Shown here in pieces: positions 1 to 10,229 of a DNA stretch of 64,000 nucleotides. Location of the stretch: positions 469,419-533,418 of the forward strand of contig NZ_BMSK01000003.1 in the NCBI RefSeq assembly GCF_014649115.1, read 5' to 3'. Within the stretch, counting starts at the first letter, position 1. Each line of letters starts with the position of its first letter. The DNA comes from Streptomyces eurythermus. GTDB lineage: Bacteria > Actinomycetota > Actinomycetes > Streptomycetales > Streptomycetaceae. The notes under the pieces were generated by a model. The model saw nothing but the letters and a program-made list of their open reading frames with translations. It was not told the DNA's origin and made no database searches. Made by a program: the position numbers and the translations under genes.

Positions 1-68
1 TCCTGTCCCGGCTTCCGGTGTCTCCAGCCGGATACCCGCCACTCCCGGACGGGACCACCCCCCCTGTA

Positions 69-105
69 TTGACTAGCTCTATTCAGACCTACAGGATGTG
101 AATAG
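69..105 (+). promoter_or_regulatory. hutU promoter with overlapping operator-like dyad
   Basis: A -35-like TTGACT (69-74) and a -10-like CAGGAT (92-97) are separated by 17 nt. A perfect 7-bp inverted repeat, CTATTCA (79-85) and TGAATAG (99-105), has half-sites 20 bp apart and brackets the -10 box. That geometry suits a dimeric repressor blocking RNA polymerase. Hut operons are usually substrate-induced, so a Hut repressor site is the natural reading. The binding protein is not encoded in the visible flank. Confidence 0.6.
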
Positions 106-129
106 TCGTAGGCACAGGAGGAGACAGAG

Positions 130-1790
<1,661 letters not shown>

Positions 1791-1794
<4 letters not shown>

Positions 1795-3122
1795 CGGTGG
1801 GGCAGGGCGGGCACGGGGGCCCGGCGCCGGCGGCGGCCGGCCTCTCGTCGCCGTCCGGGGGTTCCGCCGTCCCGGGGCACGGCCCGGGGCCTGTGCCCGG
1901 CGGGCGTTCCTTTCACGCGATGTGGGCCGAGCTGCTCCCCGTCGGCCGGCACCCCGGCTCCGGCGGCTACCGGCGCTACGCCTGGACCGGGGCCGACGCC
2001 GAGTGCCGGGACTGGTTCCGGGAGCAGGCCGAGGCGCGCGGGCTGACGTACGAGGCCGACCGGAACGGGAACCAGTGGGCCTGGCTGGGGGACCCGGCCG
2101 CCGGGGACGCCGTCGTCACCGGGTCGCACCTGGACTCCGTGCCGGACGGCGGGGCCTTCGACGGGCCCCTCGGCGTGGTCTCCTCCTTCGCCGCGCTGGA
2201 CGAACTGCGCGGCCGGGGCGTGCGGTTCACCAGGCCGCTCGCCATCGTCAACTTCGGTGACGAGGAGGGGGCCCGGTTCGGGCTCGCCTGTGTCGGGTCG
2301 CGGCTCACCGCCGGACAGCTGACCGCCGAGCAGGCGCACCGGCTCACCGACGGCGACGGGATCACCCTGCCCCGGGCCATGGAGGCCGCCGGGTACGACC
2401 CCGAGGCCATCGGGCCCGACCCCGAACGGCTCGCCCGGATCGGCGCGTTCGTGGAGCTGCACGTCGAACAGGGGCGGGCGCTGGACCTGTCCGGCGACCG
2501 GGTGGGCGTCGCCAGCGCCATCTGGCCGCACGGACGCTGGCGGTTCGACTTCCGGGGCGAGGCCAACCACGCCGGCACCACCCGGCTGGCCGACCGCCGC
2601 GACCCCATGCTGTCGTACGCCCAGACCGTGCTCGCCGCCCGCCGCGAGGCCGAACTCGCCGGTGCCGTCGCCACCTTCGGCAAGATCGCGGTGGAACCGA
2701 ACGGCGTCAACGCGATCCCCTCGCTGGTGCGCGGCTGGCTCGACTCCCGCGCCGCCGACCAGGAGACCCTGGACGAGGTCGTCGGGGGAGTGGAGAGGGC
2801 CGCGCGCGAGTACGCCACCGCGCACGGCATCGACCTCGACGTCGTCCGGGAGTCCTTCACCCCGGTCGTCGAGTTCGACCACGCCCTGCGCGACGAACTC
2901 GCCCGGATCCTCGGCAAGGACACCGGCCTGACCGTGCCCGTCCTCGGGACCGGAGCGGGACACGACGCCGGAATCCTCTCCGGGAGCGTCCCGACCGCCA
3001 TGCTGTTCGTGCGCAACCCCACCGGTGTCTCGCACTCCCCGGCCGAGTTCGCGGCCGAGGACGACTGCGTGGCCGGGGTGCGCGCACTCGCCGACGTACT
3101 GGAAGGGCTGGCCTGCCGGTGA
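1791..3122 (+). CDS. M20-family amidohydrolase (allantoate/carbamoylase type) inside the hut operon
   Basis: Binuclear zinc amidohydrolase of the allantoate amidohydrolase/N-carbamoyl amino acid hydrolase family, 443 residues. Metal-site motifs are visible: [19 protein letters not shown] (His/Asp), [11 protein letters not shown] (Glu-Glu), FVELHVEQG and GTGAGHDAG. The GTG at 1791 overlaps the hutU stop. The first 40 or so residues are Gly/Pro-rich and poorly conserved-looking, so the true start could be slightly later. Its place between hutU and hutF, with overlaps on both sides, implies a role in histidine catabolism. The operon has no classical N-formylglutamate deformylase (HutG), so this enzyme may cleave N-formylglutamate. 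That is inference; the family name alone would suggest allantoate. Confidence 0.88.
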
Positions 3123-4456
3123 CCAAGGGAACCTACTGGCTGGAGCACGCCTGGCTCGGCGACCGCGTCGAGCCGGGCGTGGCCGTGGACGTGGCCGGCG
3201 GACGCATCGGCGCCGTGCGCACGGACGTGCACACCCCGCCCCCGGGCGCCGAGGTGCTGCGCGGGCTGACCCTGCCGGGGCTCGCCAACGCCCACAGCCA
3301 CGCCTTCCACCGGGCCCTGCGGGGCGTGGTCCAGGTCGGCTCCGGGACCTTCTGGACCTGGCGCGAGGTGATGTACTCCGTCGCCGCCCGGCTGACCCCG
3401 GACGGCTACCACGCCCTGGCCCGCGCGGTGTACGCCGAGATGGCCCTGGCCGGCATCACCTGTGTCGGCGAGTTCCACTACGTGCACCACGCCCCCGGTG
3501 GCACCCGCTACGCCGACCCCAACGCCATGGGCGAGGCGCTGATCGAGGCCGCCGCCGAGGCCGGCATCCGGATCACCCTCCTGGACACCTGCTACCTCTC
3601 CGCCGGCTTCGGGGAGCCGCCGGGCGCCCACCAGCTGCGCTTCTCCGACGGCAGCGCGGCGGACTGGGCAGAACGCTGTGCGGTTCTCAAGGAACGGGAT
3701 CACGCACGGATCGGAGCGGCGATCCACTCCGTACGGGCCGTGCCCGCCGGGCAGTTGGCGACCGTGGCGCGGTGGGCCGAGGAGCGGCGGGCCCCGCTGC
3801 ACGTGCACCTGTCGGAGCAGCCCGCCGAGAACGAGGCATGCCTCGCCGCGCACGGCCGCACCCCCACCCGGCTGCTCGCCGACCACGGCGTCCTCGGGCC
3901 GCGCACCACCGGCGTGCACAACACCCACCTCACCGAGGAGGACATCGCCCTGCTCGGCGGCTCGGGCACCGGCACCTGCATGTGCCCCACCACCGAACGG
4001 GACCTGGCCGACGGCATCGGCCCGGCCGTCGCCCTCCAGCGGGCCGGCTCCCCGCTCAGTCTCGGCTCCGACAGCCACGCCGTGATCGACCTGCTCGAAG
4101 AGGCGCGCGCGATGGAGCTGAACGAGCGGCTGCGCAGCCGCACCCGGGGCCACTGGACGGCCGCCGCCCTGCTGCGGGCCGCCACCGCCGACGGCCACGC
4201 CGCCCTCGGCTGGGACGAGGCCGGCACCATCGAGCCCGGCGCGCTCGCCGACCTGACGACGATCGCCCTGGACTCGGTCAGAACGGCCGGGCCACCGCCC
4301 CGGCTGGGCGCCGAGACGGCCGTATTCGCGGCGAGCGCGGCGGACGTACGGCACACGGTCGTGGGGGGCCGGCAGATCGTGCGCGACGGGGCGCACACGC
4401 GCGTCCCCGATGTGCCGCAAGCCCTGGCGCGGGCCGTCGAAGCCCTCCGCGCCTGA
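3119..4456 (+). CDS. hutF: Formimidoylglutamate deiminase
   Basis: Amidohydrolase-superfamily enzyme that deiminates N-formimidoyl-L-glutamate to N-formyl-L-glutamate and ammonia. The 445-residue protein has the metal-binding [13 protein letters not shown] near residue 60, GEFHYVHH around residue 120, [22 protein letters not shown] and [17 protein letters not shown], the last carrying the catalytic Asp. The GTG at 3119 overlaps the previous stop (GTGA). It implies the five-step route through formylglutamate rather than the direct HutG/formiminoglutamase route. The 20-nt gap to hutI is consistent with one transcript. Confidence 0.94.
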   Translation: MTKGTYWLEHAWLGDRVEPGVAVDVAGGRIGAVRTDVHTPPPGAEVLRGLTLPGLANAHSHAFHRALRGVVQVGSGTFWTWREVMYSVAARLTPDGYHALARAVYAEMALAGITCVGEFHYVHHAPGGTRYADPNAMGEALIEAAAEAGIRITLLDTCYLSAGFGEPPGAHQLRFSDGSAADWAERCAVLKERDHARIGAAIHSVRAVPAGQLATVARWAEERRAPLHVHLSEQPAENEACLAAHGRTPTRLLADHGVLGPRTTGVHNTHLTEEDIALLGGSGTGTCMCPTTERDLADGIGPAVALQRAGSPLSLGSDSHAVIDLLEEARAMELNERLRSRTRGHWTAAALLRAATADGHAALGWDEAGTIEPGALADLTTIALDSVRTAGPPPRLGAETAVFAASAADVRHTVVGGRQIVRDGAHTRVPDVPQALARAVEALRA

Positions 4457-4476
4457 CGACCACCCACGAGGACACC

Positions 4477-5688
4477 ATGAGCAGCAGCACCGTCATCACC
4501 AACATCGCCACGCTGGTCACCAACGACCCCTCCCTCGGATGGGGGTCCCCCCGTTCGAGCAAGTTCGAGAATGGGGGAAACTCCCCTCTCGGTCTGGTCC
4601 GGGACGCGGCCGTCGTCATCGACGGCGACCGGGTCGTGTGGACCGGTGAGTCAAGCAAAGCACCCGCCACTGACAACCGGGTCGACGCGGCCGGCCGGGC
4701 GGTGCTGCCCGGCTTCGTGGACTCCCACTCCCACCTGGTCTTCGCCGGCGACCGGACGCAGGAGTTCAACGCCCGCATGTCCGGCCGCCCCTACACCGCG
4801 GGCGGCATCCGCACCACGGTCGCGGCCACCCGCGCCGCGAGCGACGCGGAACTGGAGGCGAACCTCGCCCGTTACCTCGCCGAGGCCCTGCGCCAGGGCA
4901 CGACCACGCTCGAGACCAAGTCGGGCTACGGCCTCACGGTCGAGGACGAGGCCCGCGCCCTGCGCCTGGCGGCCCGGCACACCGAGGAGGTGACGTACCT
5001 CGGCGCGCACGTCGTCAGCCCCGACTACGCCGACGACCCGGCGGCCTATGTCGCCCTGGTCACCGGCGAGATGCTGGACGCCTGCGCGCCGCACGCCCGC
5101 TGGATCGACGTGTTCTGCGAGAAGGGCGCCTTCGACGGCGACCAGGCCCGTGCCGTCCTCACCGCGGGCAAGGCGAAGGGCCTGCACCCGCGCGTCCACG
5201 CCAACCAGCTCTCCTACGGCCCCGGCGTCCAGCTGGCCGTGGAACTCGACGCGGCCAGCGCCGACCACTGCACCCACCTGACGGACGCGGACGTCGACGC
5301 GCTCGCGCACAGCCGTACGGTCGCCACCCTGCTGCCCGGTGCCGAGTTCTCCACCCGCGCCGAGTGGCCGGACGCCCGCCGCCTGCTGGACGCGGGCGTG
5401 ACGGTCGCCCTGTCCACCGACTGCAACCCGGGCTCGTCCTTCACCTCGTCCGTGCCCTTCTGCATCGCCCTGGCCGTCCGGGACATGGGGATGACCCCGG
5501 ACGAGGCGGTGTGGTCGGCGACGGCGGGCGGCGCCGCCGCCCTGCGCCGCACCGACATCGGCCGGCTCGCCCCGGGCGCCCGCGCGGACCTGCTCCTGCT
5601 CGACGCCCCGAGCCATGTCCACCTGGCCTACCGCCCGGGCGTGCCGCTGGTCGCCGGGGTGTGGCGCGCCGGCGTACGCGTCGTCTGA
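4477..5688 (+). CDS. hutI: Imidazolonepropionase
   Basis: Hydrolyses 4-imidazolone-5-propionate to N-formimidoyl-L-glutamate. Product is 403 residues in the amidohydrolase fold. Metal-site motifs include [14 protein letters not shown] (about residues 82-95), the Lys/His region [22 protein letters not shown] [18 protein letters not shown] and [11 protein letters not shown]. The ATG at 4477 lies 7 nt after an ACGAGG ribosome site; the longer open frame upstream is a shadow of hutF. Near the N-terminus it carries two in-frame repeat-like insertions (4540-4586 and 4653-4677), encoding the segments [16 protein letters not shown] and [10 protein letters not shown] perfect hairpin follows the stop. 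Confidence 0.95.
   Translation: MSSSTVITNIATLVTNDPSLGWGSPRSSKFENGGNSPLGLVRDAAVVIDGDRVVWTGESSKAPATDNRVDAAGRAVLPGFVDSHSHLVFAGDRTQEFNARMSGRPYTAGGIRTTVAATRAASDAELEANLARYLAEALRQGTTTLETKSGYGLTVEDEARALRLAARHTEEVTYLGAHVVSPDYADDPAAYVALVTGEMLDACAPHARWIDVFCEKGAFDGDQARAVLTAGKAKGLHPRVHANQLSYGPGVQLAVELDAASADHCTHLTDADVDALAHSRTVATLLPGAEFSTRAEWPDARRLLDAGVTVALSTDCNPGSSFTSSVPFCIALAVRDMGMTPDEAVWSATAGGAAALRRTDIGRLAPGARADLLLLDAPSHVHLAYRPGVPLVAGVWRAGVRVV
4540..4586. repeat. Streptomyces interspersed GGGGGTCCCCC hairpin element, in frame within hutI
   Basis: The element begins GGGGGTCCCCCC, passes through two TTCGAG units, and ends GAATGGGGGA. CCCCCGTTC and GAATGGGGG form a 9-bp stem with one G-T pair. A close relative lies at 14251-14290 with the same outer blocks. 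From memory, such short palindromic elements are common between Streptomyces genes; finding one inside a reading frame without breaking it is less usual. It adds about 15 residues between beta-strands of the hutI N-terminal domain. Confidence 0.7.
4653..4677 (+). repeat. 25-nt repeat, copy 1 (in hutI)
   Basis: A 25-nt string matches 61226-61250 at 23 of 25 positions. Both copies lie in the same reading frame and encode S-K-A-P-A-T-D-N here and S-E-A-H-A-T-D-N in the other gene. The host proteins are unrelated. Confidence 0.65.
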
Positions 5689-5723
5689 CCGGCCGCCGGG
5701 CGGACCCGGCCCGCGACCGAGGA

Positions 5724-5769
5724 CCCCGATGGGCGGTCCGGCCTCGCGGGGCCGGACCGCCCATCGGGG
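5724..5769. terminator. Bidirectional terminator between hutI and sigI
   Basis: A perfect 20-bp stem (5724-5743 with 5750-5769) encloses a 6-nt loop. It sits between two convergent genes. No long T-run follows, which is normal for Streptomyces terminators. Confidence 0.85.
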
Positions 5770-5789
5770 CGCGCGAAGTGCCGCGCGGG

Positions 5790-6686
5790 TCACTCCTCCA
5801 GGGTCAGCCCCTTGCGCAGCCGTACCAGCGTGCGCGACAGCAGCCGGGAGACGTGCATCTGGGAGATGCCCAGTTCCTCGCCGATCTCGGACTGGGTCAT
5901 GTTCGCCACGAAGCGCAGGGAGAGGATCTTCCGGTCCCGGGACGGCAGCGAGGCGATCAGCGGCTTGAGGGACTCGATGTACTCGATGCCCTCGAGCCCG
6001 TGGTCCTCGTAGCCGATGCGGTCCGCGAGCGCGCCCTCGGAGTCGTCCTCCTCGGGCTGGGCGTCCAGCGAGGAGGCGGTGTAGGCGTTCGAGGCGGCCA
6101 TGCCCTCGACGACCTCCTCGCTGGAGATGCCGAGGCGTTCGGCGAGTTCCGCGACCGTGGGCGCGCGGTCCAGCTGCTGCGCCAGCTCGTCGCCCGCCTT
6201 GGCGAGGTCGAGGCGCAGCTCCTGGAGCCGGCGCGGGACCCGCACCGACCACGAGGTGTCACGGAAGAACCGCTTGATCTCGCCGATGATGGTGGGCATC
6301 GCGAAAGTGGGGAACTCGACACCGCGGGAGAGTTCGAAGCGGTCGATGGCCTTGATCAGGCCGATGGTGCCGACCTGGATGATGTCCTCCATCGGCTCGC
6401 TGCGGGAGCGGAAGCGGGAGGCGGCGAACTTGACGAGCGCGAGGTTGAGCTCGACGAGGGTGTTGCGGACGTACGCGTGTTCGTGCGTCCCTTCCTCCAG
6501 CGACTCCAGCCGCTTGAAGAGGGTCTTGGACAGGGCCCGCGCGTCGACCGGGCCGATCTCGTCGTAGGGGGGGATCTCCGGGAGTCCCTCGAAGGGGTCG
6601 AGGGGGTCGATGGGATGATCCAGCTGTACCGGTGGGGGTGTCGACGTCGCGATCGGGGTAGGCGATGCGTCGAGCCGGGGTGACAT
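5790..6686 (-). CDS. sigI: SigB/SigF-type alternative sigma factor (SigI-like)
   Basis: RNA polymerase sigma factor of the sigma-70 group 3 stress/sporulation class, 298 residues. Region 2 shows LVELNLALVKFAASRF, the core-binding and -10 block DIIQVGTIGLIKAIDRFE and FPTFAMPTIIGEIKRFFRD; region 3 is VPRRLQELRLDLAKAGDEL; region 4 ends with MTQSEIGEELGISQMHVSRLLSRTLVRLRKGL. ATG at 6686 has GGAGGA 7 nt upstream. It is divergent from an anti-sigma antagonist and an anti-sigma factor gene, the arrangement I recall for sigI-arsI-prsI of S. coelicolor. The assignment as SigI rather than another of the many SigB paralogues rests on this context. Confidence 0.85.
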   Translation of the reverse strand: MSPRLDASPTPIATSTPPPVQLDHPIDPLDPFEGLPEIPPYDEIGPVDARALSKTLFKRLESLEEGTHEHAYVRNTLVELNLALVKFAASRFRSRSEPMEDIIQVGTIGLIKAIDRFELSRGVEFPTFAMPTIIGEIKRFFRDTSWSVRVPRRLQELRLDLAKAGDELAQQLDRAPTVAELAERLGISSEEVVEGMAASNAYTASSLDAQPEEDDSEGALADRIGYEDHGLEGIEYIESLKPLIASLPSRDRKILSLRFVANMTQSEIGEELGISQMHVSRLLSRTLVRLRKGLTLEE

Positions 6687-6934
6687 GGGTGTCCTCCATC
6701 GTTCTCGGCATATGGCTGCCGAAGCCAGTACGTGCACTGCGGTGTGCGGCGCCTCCGAAGCCGGCGTGTAGGGGTGTGTGTCCTTACTAGCCCTACCCGC
6801 TGCACCGAGCGGGTCGCAAGTGCGTTCTGTTGCGGTATGTCCGATTGTGTGCGGTTGTTCGGGTGTCGGAGTGCGCAGGGAGGGCGTAATGTTCGAGGGC
6901 ATCAGCAGCCACGACCTCGGGAGAGAGAGACGGC
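6687..6934. promoter_or_regulatory. Divergent control region between sigI and its antagonist gene
   Basis: A 248-nt spacer serves two divergent genes. It contains a 7-bp inverted repeat, ACCCGCT (6795-6801) and AGCGGGT (6808-6814), with a 6-nt loop. I could not place -35/-10 pairs with confidence. Autoregulation by the sigma factor is likely for this family but is not shown by the sequence. Confidence 0.4.
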
Positions 6935-7312
6935 ATGGACCACGGGACGGTCGGCAGCGCACAGTCGGGCCGGCTTCTGGTGGAGGTGCGGGAAGAGGGC
7001 TCCAGCGCCGTTGTGACACCGGCCGGCGAACTCGACCACCACACCGCCGATCTTTTGCGTGAGCCCCTCGACGACCTGTTGGACAAGGGCTTCTCACGGC
7101 TCGTCGTGGACTGCTCCCGCCTGGAGTTCTGCGACTCCACGGGACTGAACGTCCTGCTCGGCGCCCGGCTGAAGGCGGACGCCGCCGGTGGCGGGGTCCA
7201 CCTGGCCGGCATGCTGCCGGTGGTGGCCCGGGTGTTCGAGATCACAGGGGCGGAGACGGTCTTCACCGTCCACGACTCCGTGGAGGCCGCCCTGGCCGAC
7301 GGTGCCGACTGA
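6935..7312 (+). CDS. arsI: Anti-sigma factor antagonist (STAS domain)
   Basis: SpoIIAA/RsbV-type anti-anti-sigma factor of 125 residues. It would bind the anti-sigma kinase and release the sigma factor when dephosphorylated. The STAS fold shows VTPAGELDHHTADLL, LVVDCSRLEFCDSTGLNVLLGA with the phosphorylatable Ser at residue 68, and the C-terminal VARVFEITGAETVFTVHDSVEAAL. ATG at 6935 follows a GGGAGAG ribosome site. Its partners are the divergent sigma gene and the anti-sigma gene 314 nt downstream. The symbol follows my recollection of the S. coelicolor locus. Confidence 0.85.
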   Translation: MDHGTVGSAQSGRLLVEVREEGSSAVVTPAGELDHHTADLLREPLDDLLDKGFSRLVVDCSRLEFCDSTGLNVLLGARLKADAAGGGVHLAGMLPVVARVFEITGAETVFTVHDSVEAALADGAD

Positions 7313-7626
7313 GCCGCCGTGTCCTGCCATGAGGACGGGTCCGCGCCCGGCCCCCGCGGGCGTTGCGCGGGTCATCCGAACACGGGGGTGTTCCCTGGGA
7401 TCGGTCGGGCAGGAGAGGGCAGAAGAAGGCGGGGGACGGCCCGGCCGGCACGCGCACGGGACGCGCGTCCGGCGGACGGGCGGTCGGTCCCCGGGTGGTG
7501 CGACGGCCGACGCGGCCGGCGCTCGTCGTCCGGCCCCTTGGCCGGGACCACGGGCCGCGGTGCCGCTCGGACCGCTGACCGGACTTTTGTAATCGTGAAC
7601 TGGTGAATCGGTGAGGTGAAGCGCTG
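7313..7626. other. 314-nt gap without a visible gene
   Basis: GC-rich spacer between the antagonist and anti-sigma genes. I find no convincing coding region or strong hairpin. The last 30 nt hold the AT-richer stretch and GAGGTGAA ribosome site of the anti-sigma gene. The gap suggests that the downstream gene has its own promoter. Confidence 0.4.
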
Positions 7627-8187
7627 ATGAGCACCACCCGGCCTTACTCGCCGGGCGAGCGCGGCCCGGAGCCCAGCGGCGCTTCCGGGGCGTCCGAGGG
7701 GGTCGCGCCGGCCGTCGGCGCGGCCGCGGGGGCAGCCGCGCCGTCCGTGCCGACCGACGGCACTCCGCGCAGCCGCGAACGGCAGGTGCGCAGACTCCGC
7801 CTGGAAGGCGAGAGCGGGGTCGTCCCGCTCGCGCGCGACTTCACCCGTCAGGCGTTGTACGCGTGGGACTGGCTGCCCGCCGCCACCGCCGACCGGCGGG
7901 CCGCCGCCGAGGATGTGCTGCTCGTCGTCTCCGAACTGGTCACCAACGCCTGCCTGCACGCCGAGGGCCCCGACGAACTCCGGCTCACCTGCGACAACAA
8001 GGTGATCCGGGTGGAGGTCTCGGACCGGGGCGCCGGCCAGCCGGCCCCGCGCACCCCGCACCGGGCCGGCCGGCCCGGCGGCCACGGCATGTTCATCGTG
8101 CAGCGGCTGTGTCTGGACTGGGGCGTCATCCGGATCAGCGGCACGCCGGGCAAGACGGTGTGGGCGGAACTGGGCGCGCCGGCCTGA
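7627..8187 (+). CDS. prsI: Anti-sigma factor, HATPase_c serine kinase
   Basis: RsbW/SpoIIAB-type protein of 186 residues that would sequester the sigma factor and phosphorylate the antagonist. After a 50-residue Ala/Pro-rich, probably disordered N-terminus, the GHKL ATPase domain shows the N box ELVTNACLHA (Asn107), the G1 box VSDRGAGQP (132-139) and the G2 box GRPGGHGMFIVQRL (148-161). ATG at 7627 is preceded by GAGGTGAA. It completes a partner-switching module with the two preceding genes. A strong hairpin follows the stop. Confidence 0.87.
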   Translation: MSTTRPYSPGERGPEPSGASGASEGVAPAVGAAAGAAAPSVPTDGTPRSRERQVRRLRLEGESGVVPLARDFTRQALYAWDWLPAATADRRAAAEDVLLVVSELVTNACLHAEGPDELRLTCDNKVIRVEVSDRGAGQPAPRTPHRAGRPGGHGMFIVQRLCLDWGVIRISGTPGKTVWAELGAPA

Positions 8188-8231
8188 CCCGTGGCGCGGC
8201 CGGGAAGCGCCCTCGCCCGATCGTCGGTGAC

Positions 8232-8270
8232 GGCCTTCCGGCCCCTGGCACAGCCGGTGGCCGGAAGGCC
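8232..8270 (+). terminator. Terminator of the anti-sigma gene
   Basis: A perfect 12-bp inverted repeat, GGCCTTCCGGCC (8232-8243) and GGCCGGAAGGCC (8259-8270), has a 15-nt loop and starts 45 nt after the stop. Confidence 0.7.
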
Positions 8271-8342
8271 CGGCCGTGCCGACGGGTGTTCCGGCCCGGC
8301 CGTACCGGCGGGTGTTCCGGCCCGGCCGCACCGGAGGGTGTC
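8265..8342. repeat. Three 26-bp tandem repeats
   Basis: Three consecutive 26-nt units (8265-8290, 8291-8316, 8317-8342) share the pattern CCGGCCCGGCCG-N-ACCGG-N-GGGTGTT with a few changes. The first unit overlaps the terminator's 3' arm. There are no spacers, so it is not a CRISPR array. The remaining 8343-8499 carries the upstream region of the next gene. Confidence 0.75.
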
Positions 8343-8499
8343 CGGGCCGCCGCCTCCGCTCCGGTGTCCCGCCGTACCCGTCGTCCGCCCCGGGCCGCCT
8401 CAACTCCGGCGTGTGACGCGTCTTCCTTCCTCACGACCCCGGGCGTACCTTGACGGCCGCATCTGATACACCGTCAGGAACGGATGGGGTGGACCGACC

Positions 8500-9207
8500 G
8501 TGTCGTACCCGAAACGAACCGCCGCGCTCGCGTCCGCCGCGGCCCTGGCCGGCGCGGCGGCACTGGTGGCCGCACCGGCGGCCCACGCCGAGGTGACCGA
8601 CGTCGACTACCGCTGCCGGACGCCGATCGGCGTCAAGAGCGCCGTGTCGCCCATCGACATCAAGGGCGCCCGGAGCGGCGCCGGCTACAAGATCACGATG
8701 TCCTGGCAGAAGGGCGTCTCCTCCAGCCCGATCGAACTGGGCAAGGGAGCGATGAACCCGAGCGCCACCATCCGGCTGGGCGGCGCCGACAGCGGCACGC
8801 TCACCGTCACCGGACCCGCCAACACCGCCGCGATCCCTGCCGACACCCCGATCAAGATCAGCGATCTGAGCGGCACCTACACACCCCGGAAGAGCGGTGC
8901 GGTCACCTTCACGGCCGGCACGCTCACCATCAAGGCCCTCGGTACGACGACCACCTGCACGCCGGCCGACAGCCCCGGACCGGCCCTGACCCTGAACGTG
9001 ACGGCACCCGGCGGTTCGGCCGCGACGGGCGGCCCCGGTACGACGGGTGGCTCGGGTCCCACCAGCGGTTCCGGCGGCGGACAGCTGCCGCAGACCGGTC
9101 CCCAGGACTCCGCCGTCGCCCTCGGCACGCTCGGCGGCACGGTGCTCCTCGCCGGCGCGGCGGGCGCCCTGTGGCTGTCCCGGCGCGGCCGCACCGCCCG
9201 CGGCTGA
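8500..9207 (+). CDS. Secreted protein with LPxTG sortase signal
   Basis: Predicted surface protein of 235 residues. A Sec signal peptide (about residues 1-31, ending AAPAAHA-E) is followed by one domain of about 125 residues bounded by two Cys (YRCRTPIG at the start, TTTTCTP at the end). Then comes a Gly/Thr/Ser-rich stalk and a sorting signal: LPQTG at 196-200, a hydrophobic segment, then RRGRTARG. The domain is clearly homologous to the second domain of the protein at 11344-12645. GTG at 8500 follows GGGGTGG. I do not recognise a function for the domain. It opens a four-gene surface-protein locus. Confidence 0.85.
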   Translation: MSYPKRTAALASAAALAGAAALVAAPAAHAEVTDVDYRCRTPIGVKSAVSPIDIKGARSGAGYKITMSWQKGVSSSPIELGKGAMNPSATIRLGGADSGTLTVTGPANTAAIPADTPIKISDLSGTYTPRKSGAVTFTAGTLTIKALGTTTTCTPADSPGPALTLNVTAPGGSAATGGPGTTGGSGPTSGSGGGQLPQTGPQDSAVALGTLGGTVLLAGAAGALWLSRRGRTARG

Positions 9208-9350
9208 CGGACCGCGCCCACGGCCGGACCGCCACGAGTCCGGGAAGGCCCGGCCAGGCCCCCGCCGCCGGACCCGGCCGCACCGCACACCACCACCGTC
9301 CCGGTGCCGTCGCCCGCCGCCCCCTTCGGCCACCACCGCTGGAGCCGCCC

Positions 9351-10229
9351 ATGCCGACCGCCGCACGCGCCCCCGTCCCGCCGCGCCCTCCCCGCTCCCT
9401 CGTACGTCCCGTCCGTCCGGCCCTCCCGGCCGTCCTCGCCGTCCTCCTGACGCTCGCCCCGCTGACCGATGCCCCGCGGGCCGTCGCGCGGTCCGGCGGA
9501 TGGTCGGTCGCCCCGCTGGGCGGCGGGCGGCCCGCGTTCTACGCCGAGGGCACTCCCGGGGCGGTGCTGCGGGACACGGTGTCCGTGACCAACCCGGGCC
9601 GGACACCGGTCACGGTCCGGCTGCGCGGCACCGGCGTCCCGGCGGTGTTCGCCCGCGACGGTCTGCGGGTGCCCGCCCGCACCCGGGCCCAGGTGCCCTT
9701 CACCGTCACCGTGCCGCGCGATGCCGGGCCCGGCGACCGCACAGGCTCCATAGAGGCGCGGGACGCCCACGGCCGCAGAGCCACCGTGCCCGTCCGGCTG
9801 CGCGTCGGCGGCCCCGCGCTGGCCGCGCTGACCGTCGAGCATCTCGCCGTACACGCCGACCGGATCACCTATGACCTGGTCAACCGCGGTACGACCGTCC
9901 TCGTACCGAGGATCGCGGTGCGCGCCGACGGACTCTTCGGCCGGCGCGTCCTGGACCGCGCCCCGCGCGCCCTGCCGGTCCGGCTGCCCCCGGGCACCCG
10001 GCGGACGCTCAGCGAGCCGTGGCCCGGCCGGCCGGTGCTGGACGAGGTGCGGGTACGGCTGACGGTGACGGCGGCGGGCGGGGCGCGCGCCACGGCGGCC
10101 ACCTCGGCGGCGTACGTGCCGTGGGGCGCGGTGGGCGGCGGCGCCGCGGCGGTGGCCGGGCTCCTGTGGTGGCGCGCGCGGCGGCCCCGGCGGGCCCTGG
10201 CCGCCGCGTCGACGGGAGCGGTGTCGTGA
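9351..10229 (+). CDS. Secreted, single-pass membrane protein with Ig-like domain (DUF916/WxLIP-like)
   Basis: 292-residue protein with a long N-terminal signal (residues 1 to about 45), an extracytoplasmic all-beta region and one C-terminal membrane helix (about 256-273) followed by RARRPRRA. The region AFYAEGTPGAVLRDTVSVTNPG with later VPFTVTVPRDAGPGDRTGSIEAR resembles the N-terminal domain of WxL-interacting proteins (DUF916), which bind peptidoglycan or surface partners. That resemblance is by eye. ATG at 9351 has GGAG 6 nt upstream. Its stop overlaps the next GTG. Confidence 0.75.
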   Translation: MPTAARAPVPPRPPRSLVRPVRPALPAVLAVLLTLAPLTDAPRAVARSGGWSVAPLGGGRPAFYAEGTPGAVLRDTVSVTNPGRTPVTVRLRGTGVPAVFARDGLRVPARTRAQVPFTVTVPRDAGPGDRTGSIEARDAHGRRATVPVRLRVGGPALAALTVEHLAVHADRITYDLVNRGTTVLVPRIAVRADGLFGRRVLDRAPRALPVRLPPGTRRTLSEPWPGRPVLDEVRVRLTVTAAGGARATAATSAAYVPWGAVGGGAAAVAGLLWWRARRPRRALAAASTGAVS

